A stretch of 64,000 bases of DNA from Ambrosia x helenae (lineage: Eukaryota; Streptophyta; Magnoliopsida; Asterales; Asteraceae): positions 77,302,620-77,366,619 of the forward strand of contig CM061224.1 of the NCBI GenBank assembly GCA_030844895.1, read 5' to 3'. Positions 10,992 to 20,988 of this stretch are shown in pieces (position 1 is the stretch's first letter; every line of letters starts with the position of its first letter). Below the pieces are notes generated by a model that searched no databases, had not been told where the DNA came from, and worked only from the letters and a program-made list of their open reading frames with translations. The translations under genes were made by a program, and so were the position numbers.

Positions 10992-11519
10992 TGTGGAGGA
11001 TCGTTTTAACAAAAAACAAGTTTAGTTGATCATACAAGTCTACCAATCCAGGTGCGGAATCCCTAGATCAGTTACAAAATGATAGTAATCGAATCAAACA
11101 CACAAATTCACCTTTTCAATAGACATTTCATTCATAAACATTGGATATAAACCTTACAATTAGTGTTTAAGATGAAATAAACAAGTTCTAGAGACTTCTT
11201 AATAACCTAGAGAGAAATCAAATCGAACACCGACTCAAATGACCAAAGAGTTAAACATAAAACAAAATTCAAACTATGTATAGGCATGCACATTCCCCCC
11301 CCCCCCCCCCCCCGTAAGGGTCGAATGTGCAGGTTCGACTTTGACAATGGTTCGAATCAACACATATTCTTCAGTCTTCTACGTTTGCCTGATTCTCTCT
11401 ACCTTCGACCGTTTACTCTACCTTCGACCTTCCTAATGTCCATGTTCGCCCCCACGTAATCACTTAAACAACTTAGAATGTTCAATCCAAAAGTATTAGT
11501 CGTAAAACGTGCATCAACA
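10992..11519 (-). mobile_element. Copia B 5' LTR
   Basis: The 528 bp unit runs from TGTGGAGG to ATCAACA on the plus strand, with TG..CA ends and the primer site at its left edge. It aligns with the LTR at 12246-12742 (shared GTGCGGAATCCCTAGA-type block and CAATCCAAAAG near the end) and is similar in size and opening block to the LTR at 61286-61814. A minus-strand TATA-like CCTATACATAG lies at about 11275-11284, with GGTCGAA motifs upstream of it. Confidence 0.75.
11295..11313. repeat. Poly-C tract, 19 C
   Basis: An uninterrupted run of 19 C lies in the U3 of the copia B LTR, just upstream of its TATA-like box. It falls where a TTCGACCC-type motif would be expected. A sequencing or assembly length error is possible here. 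Confidence 0.9.
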
Positions 11520-12105
11520 GTTATTCTATGTTGCATTATGTCTTAAACATTACTATGGTAAGCACAATTAAACTAGTATATTCATTAACTTCGTACAAGC
11601 CAACGATACACAATGATAGATCTATTGGACTGACAACCCCACCCAGGCACGTTACCTCCGGTGTGGGTAGCGTGGGTGATTGTTATCGCAACATAAATGA
11701 GTGAGCCATATGCGTATGGGATGGAGTACAATATTCTAGTCACAAGGTTGATTATGCACACGATTTACCGGGTAGTATTGTTTTCACATATGGACTAGAC
11801 TTGCCATGACACTCGAATTGTACAAATTTTATTCAATATTCAAACCTATGTAATTCTCACCAACTTTTGTTGACCCAAAATATTTTCAAACTTAACATGT
11901 TTCAGGTTATTGCGTGCTTGAAGATTAGAGTTAATGCTTGAAGATGTGTATCTAGTATTTTTCATTTTGATGTACAAAATTCTTTAGAACAATTGTATGT
12001 AATTTATTTAAATCAATTATTGAAATTTATTATTTACCATGAGCTATTTAACAATCATCAATACGTGAGATCCAGATGTTTACACCATCGGTTGGGGTGT
12101 TACAG
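11520..12105 (-). mobile_element. Gypsy LTR fragment hosting copia B
   Basis: Read on the minus strand from 12105, it starts TGTAACACCCCAACCGATGG, nearly the same start as the LTR at 54927 (TGTCACACCCCAACCGATGG). This is a chromovirus-type LTR start. It continues AT-rich to 11520, where copia B's LTR replaces it. Its own other end and internal region are not seen. It was inserted into the leader of copia C. Confidence 0.65.
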
Positions 12106-12230
12106 TAAAAACAAGTCTAACTCAATCAATCTCCATGTCCATGCTAAGTTCATGCAAAACAGAAAAACTTTTGATGTTTTGATGAAAAATCTGATTGAAA
12201 ATTATATTTGCAGTTGTGTGATTGATCAAA

Positions 12231-12242
12231 GCTCTGATACCA
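12231..12242 (-). promoter_or_regulatory. Copia C primer-binding site (tRNA-iMet)
   Basis: The plus strand reads GCTCTGATACCA, an exact complement of the iMet primer site TGGTATCAGAGC. It is followed by three bases (CTT) and then the LTR edge TG at 12246. This places the LTR boundary firmly. Confidence 0.9.
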
Positions 12243-12245
12243 CTT

Positions 12246-12742
12246 TGTAAATGACCGGATTTGGGAAATCAACAATATAATCACACAAGTATAAGTAATC
12301 TAGGTGCAGAAACCCTAGAACACATGCAAAATGATAATAATCAGATCAGAACACGATAATATCCATTTTCAAAGTCATTTCCATTAATAATCAAGTGATA
12401 GACCTTACGAAGGATAGATATTAATGACCACTCACACCTTAGAACACTTTAGACTCTGTCTGGAAAACACACACTAACACACAAACAAAAGACCAAAAGT
12501 TCTAACTTCTAAACACATCAAGCATATATATAGAGATCTTCATTCGACATTTGCAGAAGTCGAATGAACCCCTTCGACCTTTACAAGGCTCGAATCAACA
12601 TAAACACAATATCCTGATAAACATCAAACTCATTCGACCTTAACTAAATTCATTCGACCTCACAAATGGTCGAATGGACATCACAAAATCTTGATATCTT
12701 CAAACTTCCGCAATCTTGTACAATCCAAAAGCGATAGCCACA
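12246..12742 (-). mobile_element. Copia C 5' LTR
   Basis: A 497 bp LTR, TGTAAATGACC...GATAGCCACA on the plus strand. A minus-strand TATA box (CTATATATATG) is at about 12522-12532. Immediately upstream of it, 12540-12676 holds seven TTCGAC-core motifs in both orientations. It is homologous to the copia B LTR. Confidence 0.8.
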
Positions 12743-13849
12743 CATATACATATGCATCTACAAGCTTAATTACCTCTTCTTTCATGACTTCTTGAATCTT
12801 GGGATTAACTCTTTGTTGCCATTGCAAACAAGGGCGGTAATCATCTTCCATGAGGACCTTGTGTGTGCAAAGTGATGGCCTAATACCTTTTATATCCATC
12901 AGCTTCCAAGGGATTGCTTTCTTGTGCTGCTTGAAAACTTCCGTCAACTTTTCTTTTTCTTCTTCTGATAAATTGGCTACAATGATGACGGGAAGCTTGC
13001 AATCTTCTTCAAGGTAAGCATAATCAAGTTGGTATGGAAATTCTTTGAGTTCCAAGGATGGTGGTTCTTCAATGGAAGGCTTGGCTTTTTCTTCGGGACT
13101 TCGTTCTTGAAGTTGAGTTTCCTCAGGTTCTTCTTCAAGAGAGACATGCTCAATACGATAACTTTCAAGAATCATGGGATCATTTTCATTAGTCGAGGAA
13201 GCGAACTCCTCAAAATCATCTCCCTCCCCAGAACATCACAGAGATAATATCCCGCGATATAATCGAAGTCGGTGATGGGGGCAGACAGATCGTCTTGGAT
13301 ACATGGACACCGCATAACTTTCTTCAAGTCAAAACTCATCTTTTCGCCATTAATCATTACTCTAAGTCTTCCTCCCAAGCATCGAGTAGAGCTAATGTGG
13401 TGTTGAGGAAAGGTCATCCCAAGATGATAGGACTCTCTTCCCCTGGAATATCAATCACCACAAAATCTATCGGAAGATAGTATCACTGAGGCCAATCAAA
13501 ACATCCTCTAAAATTCCTTGGGGTATCATACCAAACGGTCACTGAGGTAAAGCTCCAATCTTGTGGGTCTCAAAGTTTGCTGCTGGAACTTCCGGAATAT
13601 TGAGGCAAGAAGAATGTTGAGGTTGATCTGCAAATCGGTGATAGCTCTGGTATAGATACTTTCTCCCACGGTATGATGACTCCTTCTTCAAGAGTATTCT
13701 TTTTGGAGAGGATATCTCTTAGAAATTTAAAATGAGAAGGTAGTCTGAACTGACAATCGGCATAGGGGATGTTGAGTTGCACTTCTGTCATCAAGGACTG
13801 GAACGTGTGAAGTCTTTCCTCCATGGTGGGAACAAGAGCGTCTTCAATT
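12743..13849 (-). pseudogene. Athila-1 protease-RT linker fragment
   Basis: Minus-strand gypsy remnant of Athila type. The block 12743-13175 has the linker leading to RT (LPVIIVANLSEEEKEKL, AIPWKLMDIKGIRPSLCTHK, EVMKEEVIKL) and is cut by the copia C LTR where RT should begin. 13172-13417 has a CLGGRLRVMINGEKMSFDL block like that after Athila protease. 13570-13824 has the FKFLRDILSKKNTLEE block that precedes protease. Frames change between the blocks. It shares this block order with the complete Athila at 38643-49436 but is much more diverged. Confidence 0.7.
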
Positions 13850-15500
13850 TTTAACTTCCCAAAATTTGGGTATGTTAATATGTTGTTGTATTATAGTAAG
13901 GAAACAAAACCATGTGGACTAAATAGCTACAACTTGGAGAACAAGTTGTCATAAGAAAGGAAAGGAAGGACCCTGATGCAAAAGTTGCATGGGATCATTC
14001 CCTATATAAACACATCAACCCTCAAACCCTAATCCTTGTCAAGAGCTACTGCCGTCGCACAAGAACAAGAGAGAGTCAGTTCCCGATCATCTCTGGTTAA
14101 GGTAATCATCAACCTCTTGTGTTCTTCAATATCGCTCATAGCTTCGGTGATTCCGAATAAGGGTTTGTGTTGTTGATAGGTTTGAAGTGCATCCGGTTTG
14201 CCTGCCAGTCGAGTAATCCCCGTCGGTGTGCAAGGTATGTGTTGATTGAATGATTTAGTAGAATGATTCGGTTTTATGATGATCGAATGATGAAAACATG
14301 CGTTAATTTGTGTAACGGGTTCAAGGTAGTTAGAAGATCTGAGATTCGAAGGACGTTTGTCAATTCCGGATTCTCGGAGAGGTGGTTGACAGTTGAGGTA
14401 AGGATTTATTTAACATGTTAGGGTTAAAGGGAGAAAGACGAGTTGCAGATGTGAAGGAAGTTGTTGATGGTGAGAAGGCGGGTTGAGCCTTGGCCTGCGT
14501 CGTCACCTGCCTTTGCCACTGTGACGCAAAACGTAACGTAACGTTCTGCGCGGGGCGCAGAACAGTGGCAGAAGATAAGGATCCGCCTGGGGCGGATAGG
14601 ATGTGTAATGCGCGCCGTGGGGTTGCGAAAACTCGGGAGGATGCTCCTGGTGGAGCATTCGGACTAGTAGAATGGAAGAATAATGTAGTGTTATGTGTAG
14701 GCATTTGAGTTCGCACGAGGAATAGAAGGCTAGAGTTAAGTAAGCAAGACTAAGGTGAGTGTCTACCGCCCATGTTTAAATATTTTAAATATTTTCAGGC
14801 TGATTGCATGCTTAACTTTTAAATAAAAGAGGTAGCGCTTGGTTTAATTTAACGTTTTAAATATGGCGCACCTATGTAATTTATATGTAGTATGAATGAG
14901 TTGGTTTCCTTCAGGAAGCCAACAATACGACGTGGAGGGTTACATTGGTAATCCAAAGCGGGTGAGTATGACTCTAAGGACTGAAGTGGGAGTCTAAGGC
15001 GAGCGAGAACGACGTCAAGAGTGCGGAAATACTCTTAGACGGGCGAGTATGACGTTGATGGCTGCGTAGCAACCTTAGGAGGGTGAGACAACATCAAGGG
15101 CCGCGGTGGCAACCTGAGACGGGCGAGTAAAGATGCGAGAAAGTGAAAATGTTTGAGAAAGTATTTTGGAAAGAAAATGCTGCAAATGTTTTTATAAAAG
15201 CCTTACTATAGAACTCACACAGCGTAGCTGACTTTTAGCATGTATTTCAGGTAAAGGAAAGAATGTGGTAGATGGTGGCTCGTAGGCGCATGGCGATGGT
15301 TACTTGGCGCAGCCCGTGTGATGGCTTAGTTTGTTAAGTAGTATTTAAGAGTTTTATTTGTATTGTAAACGCTTGAATGATGGATATGTTTGACGTTTAT
15401 TTTCCGTTGCGTATGTTTAATAAGAGTGTTTTGTTCTTATTGAATGATGTGTTATGATAATATACTGATTAGTGAGGTGCGCGGTTTTTGGGGCCTTACA
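13850..15500 (+). mobile_element. Solo gypsy LTR inserted in Athila-1
   Basis: 1651 bp flanked by the five-base duplication CAATT (13845-13849 and 15501-15505). It reads TTTAACTTCCC...GGCCTTACA. If the first bases were once TGTAAC it is a normal TG..CA LTR, so one end base has probably mutated. Removing it rejoins the Athila-1 sequence. A plus-strand TATA box (CTATATAAAC) at about 14011-14020 followed by AACCCTAA-type leader suggests plus orientation. Three GC-rich hairpins lie at 14545-14661. No internal region is present, so it is a solo LTR. Confidence 0.75.
14545..14661. repeat. Three GC-rich hairpins in solo LTR
   Basis: Perfect inverted repeats stand close together: GTTCTGCGC..GCGCAGAAC with loop GGG, ATCCGCC..GGCGGAT with loop TGG, and ATGCTCC..GGAGCAT with loop TGGT. 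An outer pair TGCCACTGT..AGTGGCA flanks the first. The area is much more GC-rich than its surroundings. Confidence 0.75.
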
Positions 15501-16063
15501 CAATTTCATCTTTCTTTCTCATGCTTCCAAAGGTGGATCACGAACTTCTTCCTTTGGTTGGGCTTTCATCTCTTCTCCATCAGCTGCATCCTCTATAGCA
15601 TAGATATACATGAGGTAGTTTTTAACCACCTCAAAATTTTTTGCGAACTTCTTTAAGTCAATCAGAGGAGGGTCTGGCTCAGGTATGGATTTAGGTTCAG
15701 GTTCAGGTTCCGATTCAAACTGACTTGGTGGTTGTGTTAAAAATAAGTTGGCTAATGGAGATGGCATGTAAGGTGATGGGCTAGGTAAAGGTGTATCAGG
15801 TAATGGTGGGATAGGATCAAATGATGGTGGTGGAGATCTAGGTGGTAAGGGTGGTTTTGTTCTTAATCGGTATCCATCGATGTGGTAAATTTCTTCATTG
15901 GGGTTATGAGGAAATGGAGAATGGTTGTAAGGTGGTGGTTGAAGCGGGGGTGAATAGTGGCTGTTGTACTCTGAAAGGTACCAGGACAAATAGTCCTCAT
16001 AGTTGTGGTAAAACGAAGGTCCACCACAATATTTAGAAAACTATTGAACATAAAACTCCTCAT
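15501..16063 (-). pseudogene. Athila-1 proline-rich leader ORF
   Basis: The open block 15519-15989 (156 residues) is strongly Pro-rich (PPLPPRSPPPSFDPIPPLP) with a short acidic Pro/Glu repeat (EPEPEPKS), and it ends near the solo LTR. Across the LTR it would lead into the pre-protease block at 13570-13824. Only about 690 bp lies between this element's primer site and the solo LTR, and no gag domain like that at 46645-47511 is found. Either gag was deleted or the element never carried it. The function is not known. Confidence 0.5.
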
Positions 16064-16190
16064 ATTAGAAAACGTTCTCTGCCCCGAACTGGTCTTCTTC
16101 CATATGATCCATCAGAAAAAGCTATGAGAAACAAACTGGCAAAATAATTAATAGCTAGCAACTTAAAACGTTTCTCTAGAATATGTCGTA

Positions 16191-16208
16191 TCCCCAAACA
16201 CAGCGCCA
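16191..16208 (-). promoter_or_regulatory. Athila-1 primer-binding site, diverged (tRNA-Asp type)
   Basis: The minus strand reads TGGCGCTGTGTTTGGGGA. The complete Athila at 47699-47716 has TGGCGCCGTTGCCGGGGA, the tRNA-Asp-complementary site used by Athila elements. Four or so differences show that the older copy has decayed. Confidence 0.7.
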
Positions 16209-16506
16209 AAAACTTAATGTCGTGTGGATTAAGTCACATAATTTTTCTTTAAATTGACAACTCCCCGAAGGAAGTGTCAGGACTTGATGAAAAAGTTTAT
16301 TAAGTTGGGACTTTTAAGTTAAGACACTTATTCAAGCTTTAAATTTATAAAAGTAAAATAATATTTGCTGATCGTTCTAAACCTACATGATAGGCAAGTG
16401 TACCTATCGAGTGTAGTATAGACTCTAGAAAGTACCGAGTATCGAACCCTAAGACACAACTTCCCCTACTCAGCCTTAAGTTGCTTTGATAAAAGAGAGA
16501 GATAGA

Positions 16507-16510
<4 letters not shown>

Positions 16511-16559
<49 letters not shown>
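16511..16559. repeat. (GA)n microsatellite
   Basis: About 24 uninterrupted GA units, with imperfect GA continuing on both sides, inside the Athila-1 LTR. Confidence 0.95.
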
Positions 16560-16565
<6 letters not shown>

Positions 16566-17750
16566 CGAGTATGACCAAAGTAGAAATCAATAACCAAAAA
16601 GAAGTGTTGCTTTGGATTCCGACTATCTTTGGGAAGGATTAATAGTAATTACATAGTTGAGTGGTGCATTCAAGTTGCGCACTTATGCTTAACTTAGAGT
16701 TGCACAGTGCATTCTCTAGAGGTGACCGCTTTCACATAACTAGTTGTGTTCTTGTTGTTAAAATGAGGGTCTCCCAAACCGGTAAGCTCACCTCTGAACA
16801 ATGAGGGATGGACTACTCAAGACTGTGTATACCGAAGAATCCACCTCCCAGTGTTGCGATAAAGACATCTAACAACTTAAAACTTTTATGGACAACTTGC
16901 TGGTGGCCGGAGCATGACCAAACAAGCTACCACTTGATATCATAGGTGAGTCGTGACTAACCAGAATACGTGCATCTCCAACTCGAATTAATTAATCTTT
17001 AAAAAAGTGATTTGTCTATTATTGATTGTGCGGCAATGCAATAATAAAAGAAACTAAGGATTGTTTTCTTTCAATATGGGTTCACCAATTCTTAACCTGT
17101 GCCAAAGCTTTCACATACATAATGAAGCTAAGTCTCAAGATCAAGTCTTGGCTTATCACCAGGACTGAGTATAAAGACTGTACCGACCCTAAGTGAGATC
17201 TTTGATAGTGGAGGATTAAGACACTAGGTGTGTGTATTTCTACCCACAAATGGGCTAATCACTACTCGCGGGATTAGGGTAGCTTATGAGTACATGGGTT
17301 GTTACGCACCATGGGTACACTCATAAGTCCTCCCACTTCCTATCAAGACACCCACAAAACCAAATACTAAGTGATTACTTAGTTAATTCATCAAACAAAG
17401 TTTTAAGTAAACATAATTAGACAAGAACACGAACACTATTCAACAAATAAAAACTATATAATCCATACCATAGAAGTCTTCACCCTAGCAACACTCTAGT
17501 ATCCTAGCCAATGATTGGCATTATAACATACACTCTAGTTTGGGTGTTTATAGAACACATAGTAGTGCTTGTTTCATGGACCAAAGAGGTTTTTGGGATG
17601 ATTTGTAGTGATCTCTCTCAAGCTCTCACTCAAGTAGTGTTTATGGAGTGATCCCAGGCTCCAAAGGTCACTTACAAGACCTAAAAATATCAAAAATGTG
17701 AGAGAGATTCGGTTGGAATGGGATGTGCCCAAAATGTGGAGTGGAGGCCT

Positions 17751-18078
17751 CTATTTATAGGCAAATCAGCCCCTGCACGCCCGTGCTCAAGGTTTGGCAA
17801 CCCCATGCTCGACAGTAGGTGCTGTTGCAGAGTCCTTTTGTAGAAGTTGCCCCTTTAGGAAGTGCACAACCGTGTCACAGGCTGGGGCACCCCCGTGCTT
17901 GCAGGTACGTGTAACTGTCTTGTCAGTTTTGGTGGGTTTAAGCCTTGAGGGACACGCTTGAAGGAGCACAGTCGTGCCAAGGGTAATAGCACGCTCGTGC
18001 ATGTCTGTAAAGCTGACTTTTGCCTTATGTTGGCTTGGAAACATTGACTTGTTGACCCAAGACAGTGCACGGCCGTGC
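17751..18078 (-). promoter_or_regulatory. Athila-1 U3: TATA box and GCAC..GTGC palindromes
   Basis: A minus-strand TATA box CTATAAATAG lies at 17751-17760. Upstream of it are seven copies of a 12-base palindrome-like motif of the form GCACNNYCGTGC: 17775, 17798, 17864, 17887, 17966, 17989 and 18067, the last being GCACGGCCGTGC. Their position in U3 suggests protein binding or structure; this is an inference. Confidence 0.7.
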
Positions 18079-18276
18079 TGCATCTGAATCATCTCTGAAA
18101 GTCTTCAATTCCTTGTCTTTTTGTGTTGGTTTTCACTTCTTTTCAATTCCCACCTTCGATACCACGATTATCATCAAAAGAAGACAAACTGTGATAATAC
18201 CAAGATAAAAGCATGCTTTCGGGTGATAAATAGGTGAAAACACGTGGGTAAAACCTGCTAATTTTGAGACACATCA

Positions 18277-18943
18277 AGACGCAAGTATCTTGCTCTTTTT
18301 CCCAAGACTGCTGAATCCGATAACTCCACTCGACTTCACGGATGAAATTCCAAAAACAAGGGGGAAATGTGACATCCGTCAACAATCCAGGTCAAGATCT
18401 GCACACTCCCTACTTAACTATGTCCTTTCATGTGCATATTAGACATTTTAAACATTTACTATGTCGTCCTGGGTCTAGTAAAGCCCAAACTAATCCAGAA
18501 ATTCAATACATTATCCGTTTATGAATACAAAACCCGATTTATCCGAGAAAATTGGCATTGAACAATCAAGCCAATCACACGCTCAACAGAGATCAACCGA
18601 ACATCCAATTATTGCGTACGGACAAAACAATATTACACGTGACAATACCTAAGTGGGAAAATTTTCAATTCCACTCAAAACCCGAACAATTCATAAGTTG
18701 TTTTATGGAAATAAAACAAAAAAGCATAGAACATCATGCAAACATATGTAAACATGAGTTAAACTTATCCAACAACATATGTTATGAATGATTAACATAT
18801 CACATTAATAACGTGTTAATATTATCTTTGTAACAACACATGTTATTAGCATGCTAAACCATACCTACATATATGTTAACTCTCAAAAATCCATTTCTAT
18901 ACACTTGATAACTAAAGATTTCACCAACACATCATATCTATAT
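18277..18943 (+). mobile_element. Gypsy 3' end: polypurine tract and LTR fragment
   Basis: The sequence GATGAAATTCC...ACAAGGGGGAAA (about 18338-18366) is the chromovirus-style end of the internal region with its polypurine tract. It is followed by an LTR start TGTGACATCCG at 18367. The LTR is cut at 18943 by Gypsy-1. No coding sequence is recognised. Confidence 0.55.
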
Positions 18944-19392
18944 TGTGATACCCCGCAATTTCAGGTTCTTACTTTAACTAAACTCTAGTTACATTCCTTG
19001 CATTCTACTTAACTAGGGTTAGCTAGATAGGACACACGTTGCACAGTTATAGGTTAATAACTGCATGAAGTGGTAATTCGGGGAATTACCATACTGTATA
19101 CATGAGTAGTGAACCTCGGACGTTGGTGAACAATGAAATTAAATAACTGTGAATTAATTGATTGAGATTGATTGCAATTATGTGCTTCTATGAAACTCTG
19201 TGAAACTATGTGCAAACTGTATGTGATTACGAGAACTTAAACCGAATACGTTAATAAAAATCATAATAGGTGGACCATTAGGATGGTTGGGGTCTTAACA
19301 CATGGGGTTACACATGTTATGGTCCAAAATAGCGAAAACATCGAAGAAAACAGGCAGTGCAATGAAGCAGAGCACCCGAAGCGAGCCGGGGA

Positions 19393-19475
19393 GCTGTGAG
19401 CGGCCGCTCACAGCCTCCGCGCGGCCGCTCGCGGGGGTCTGTCAAACCCTAACCGACTTAAACTATTATTTAAAC
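19393..19475 (+). promoter_or_regulatory. Gypsy-1 U3: GCGGCCGC palindromes and TATA-like box
   Basis: A perfect 22-base palindrome centred on GCGGCCGC occupies 19393-19414. A second GCGGCCGC with partial symmetry is at 19421-19428. A TATA-like TTATTTAAAC lies at 19466-19475, about 50 bases downstream, and is followed by an AACCCTAA-type leader. Promoter role is inferred from position. Confidence 0.55.
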
Positions 19476-20871
19476 AATCTTAAGCCTCATACAACCCCTA
19501 AACTCAACCCTAATCGCCCCCTAGTGCCCTATTACGAAAATATCAACCCCTAACACCTCCTAAGGATCAAGAACATCGATCGGAAGCTTGGAGAGCATTC
19601 TTTGATAGTTTTGAAGTGCTTGCAGTATAACATTCAATCTCTTGTGTTTTAATCTTTTTAGTAAGTTATTAAAACCTTATAACTAAGTTTTTCCAGGTCT
19701 GCAACGTTTTCATAAAGATTAAAAGTTGGGGTTTATAAAGATTGAATGGGTTAAAACATAATCTTATGCGATTTGTAATTGATAGGTTGCATGTTGCGCA
19801 TGTTTATGATGTTTAGATCTTTAGGGTTTATGGTTTTGCATGTGTTATGATAGGTTCTCATCATTTTAGGTCCTATGAATATTTTATGATGGTTTTTGAT
19901 TATCGTTGATCGATTATATGCATACGTGAGTGGGTTAAATTAATGTTTATGCATGATTAAAATCTAGACAGAATGTTTGGGTCGACTTGTAGGGTCTGTT
20001 ACATGACATAAACATGTTGGTTTTGATGATTTCTTTACGTGGTTGTATTATACATGGTCTTAGCTTTTCATAATGGCAAAATCGTCTGATTTGGACATCG
20101 TTTGATAAGTTTTTGGAATTTTCTTTGATTAAAGGTCATATCAGATTTTCGGATTAACAAACTGAGTCAACTTTAAACAATCATAACTCGAGTTTTACAA
20201 GGAACTATGTTATTAAATTTGGACAGTAGATTACCATTTGAATAACTTCACTTTTCCATGTGGATTCATCCCGTTTGGATGAATACACGATTTTTTGTGA
20301 ATTTTTCTACTAAACTGATCTGTTGCGTGTGTTTTCTAAACATAGCTGCGTTGTGTGGTATTTCATAATTTTTGTACATGGTTTTATCACAAACTAAAAA
20401 TATGGATTTGTCCAGTAGACCCCAAGAATATTTATTAAACTTTTGGCAGTCTAACTCACTAGATAAGTATTTTTAATAAACTAGTTTTCCCGGCGCATAA
20501 ACTGCCCTAAAAACGCAGATTGTGTGATGTATGTTTATGTGACTAATTGGAGTCTTATGTCGTATGTATTAGACATGAACTTGAATGGACACTTATATGA
20601 GATGCATATAAAGTGTAAAACTGATGATAACCAACATATTCACCAACGGGTCCGTAGGGTTTACTTATGCATGTAGAATTGCTAGGTGTCACTTACACGG
20701 TTTTGAACATTTAAACGTCTTGGACAAACGGGTTATATGGTGTAATGGTATTACACATATACTCACTTAGTGACACATGTAATAGGGAGTCGGTAGCACA
20801 CCCTACTTGGAATTTTGATTTAACTGCTTGCATACTAAGGTGAGTTTCACTACTTTTTCTCAAAAGCATGC

Positions 20872-20988
20872 GTCTCTGGTTGGAGACACACACATTAATT
20901 CCTGGTTGGGAATTACTTACTTTTCTAGTCCGGTTTGGGACTACTTTTACATCTCGGGTTTGAGATTCTTTGACTCTTGGTGTGGGTC
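20872..20988 (+). other. Array of small hairpins in Gypsy-1 LTR
   Basis: Four perfect hairpins lie in about 95 bases: GTCTC/GAGAC (20872-20887), TAATTCC/GGAATTA (20896-20915), TAGTCC/GGACTA (20926-20943) and ATCTC/GAGAT (20951-20966). The loops are TGGTTG, TGGTTG, GGTTTG and GGGTTT. A fifth, GACTC/GGGTC with a wobble pair, follows at 20972-20988. The stems differ while the loops stay alike. The array starts about 27 bases after a splice-donor-like AAGGTGAGTTT. Confidence 0.75.

Larger units (their letters stand above)
2741..11519 (-). mobile_element. Copia (SIRE-type) element B, 3'-truncated
   Basis: This is a nearly complete minus-strand copia element. From its 5' end (right) it has an LTR (10992-11519), a damaged iMet primer site, a leader rich in GGTCGAA motifs, gag with UBN2-like domain and CCHC, a long spacer with coiled coil and a second CCHC, protease, integrase, RT and RNase H. 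This gag-pro-IN-RT-RH order is diagnostic of Ty1/copia. Many stops and frameshifts are present. It is inserted in a gypsy LTR fragment that begins at 11520. The 3' LTR is not seen. Confidence 0.85.
12106..12742 (-). mobile_element. Copia element C, 5' end (leader, primer site, LTR)
   Basis: Only the leader (12106-12230), primer site and 5' LTR (12246-12742) of this minus-strand copia element are present. The leader resembles that of element B (the GCAAAACAGAAAAACTTTTGAT block). The LTR ends TG..CA and its upstream edge lies inside the RT region of Athila-1, at 12742/12743. The remainder of the element was replaced by a gypsy LTR and copia B. Confidence 0.75.
16215..18276 (-). mobile_element. 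Athila-1 5' LTR
   Basis: The left edge follows the primer site at the same spacing as in the complete Athila. The right edge GAGACACATCA aligns with that element's GCACATATCA end, giving about 2.06 kb. The first dinucleotide is TA instead of TG. It holds a (GA)n microsatellite at 16511-16559 and a minus-strand promoter region with palindromic motifs at 17751-18078. No long ORF. Confidence 0.65.

Noticed and set aside
14360..14716. 118-codon ORF on the minus strand in the solo LTR
   Set aside because: It lies over the hairpin region of an LTR, has no recognisable domain, and an equally long frame exists on the other strand.
16345..16590. 81-codon Leu/Ser repeat ORF on the minus strand
   Set aside because: It is a translation of the (GA)n microsatellite inside the Athila-1 LTR.
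20872..20988. CRISPR-like array
   Set aside because: Hairpins have short, different stems and no repeat-spacer regularity, and the DNA is a plant LTR.
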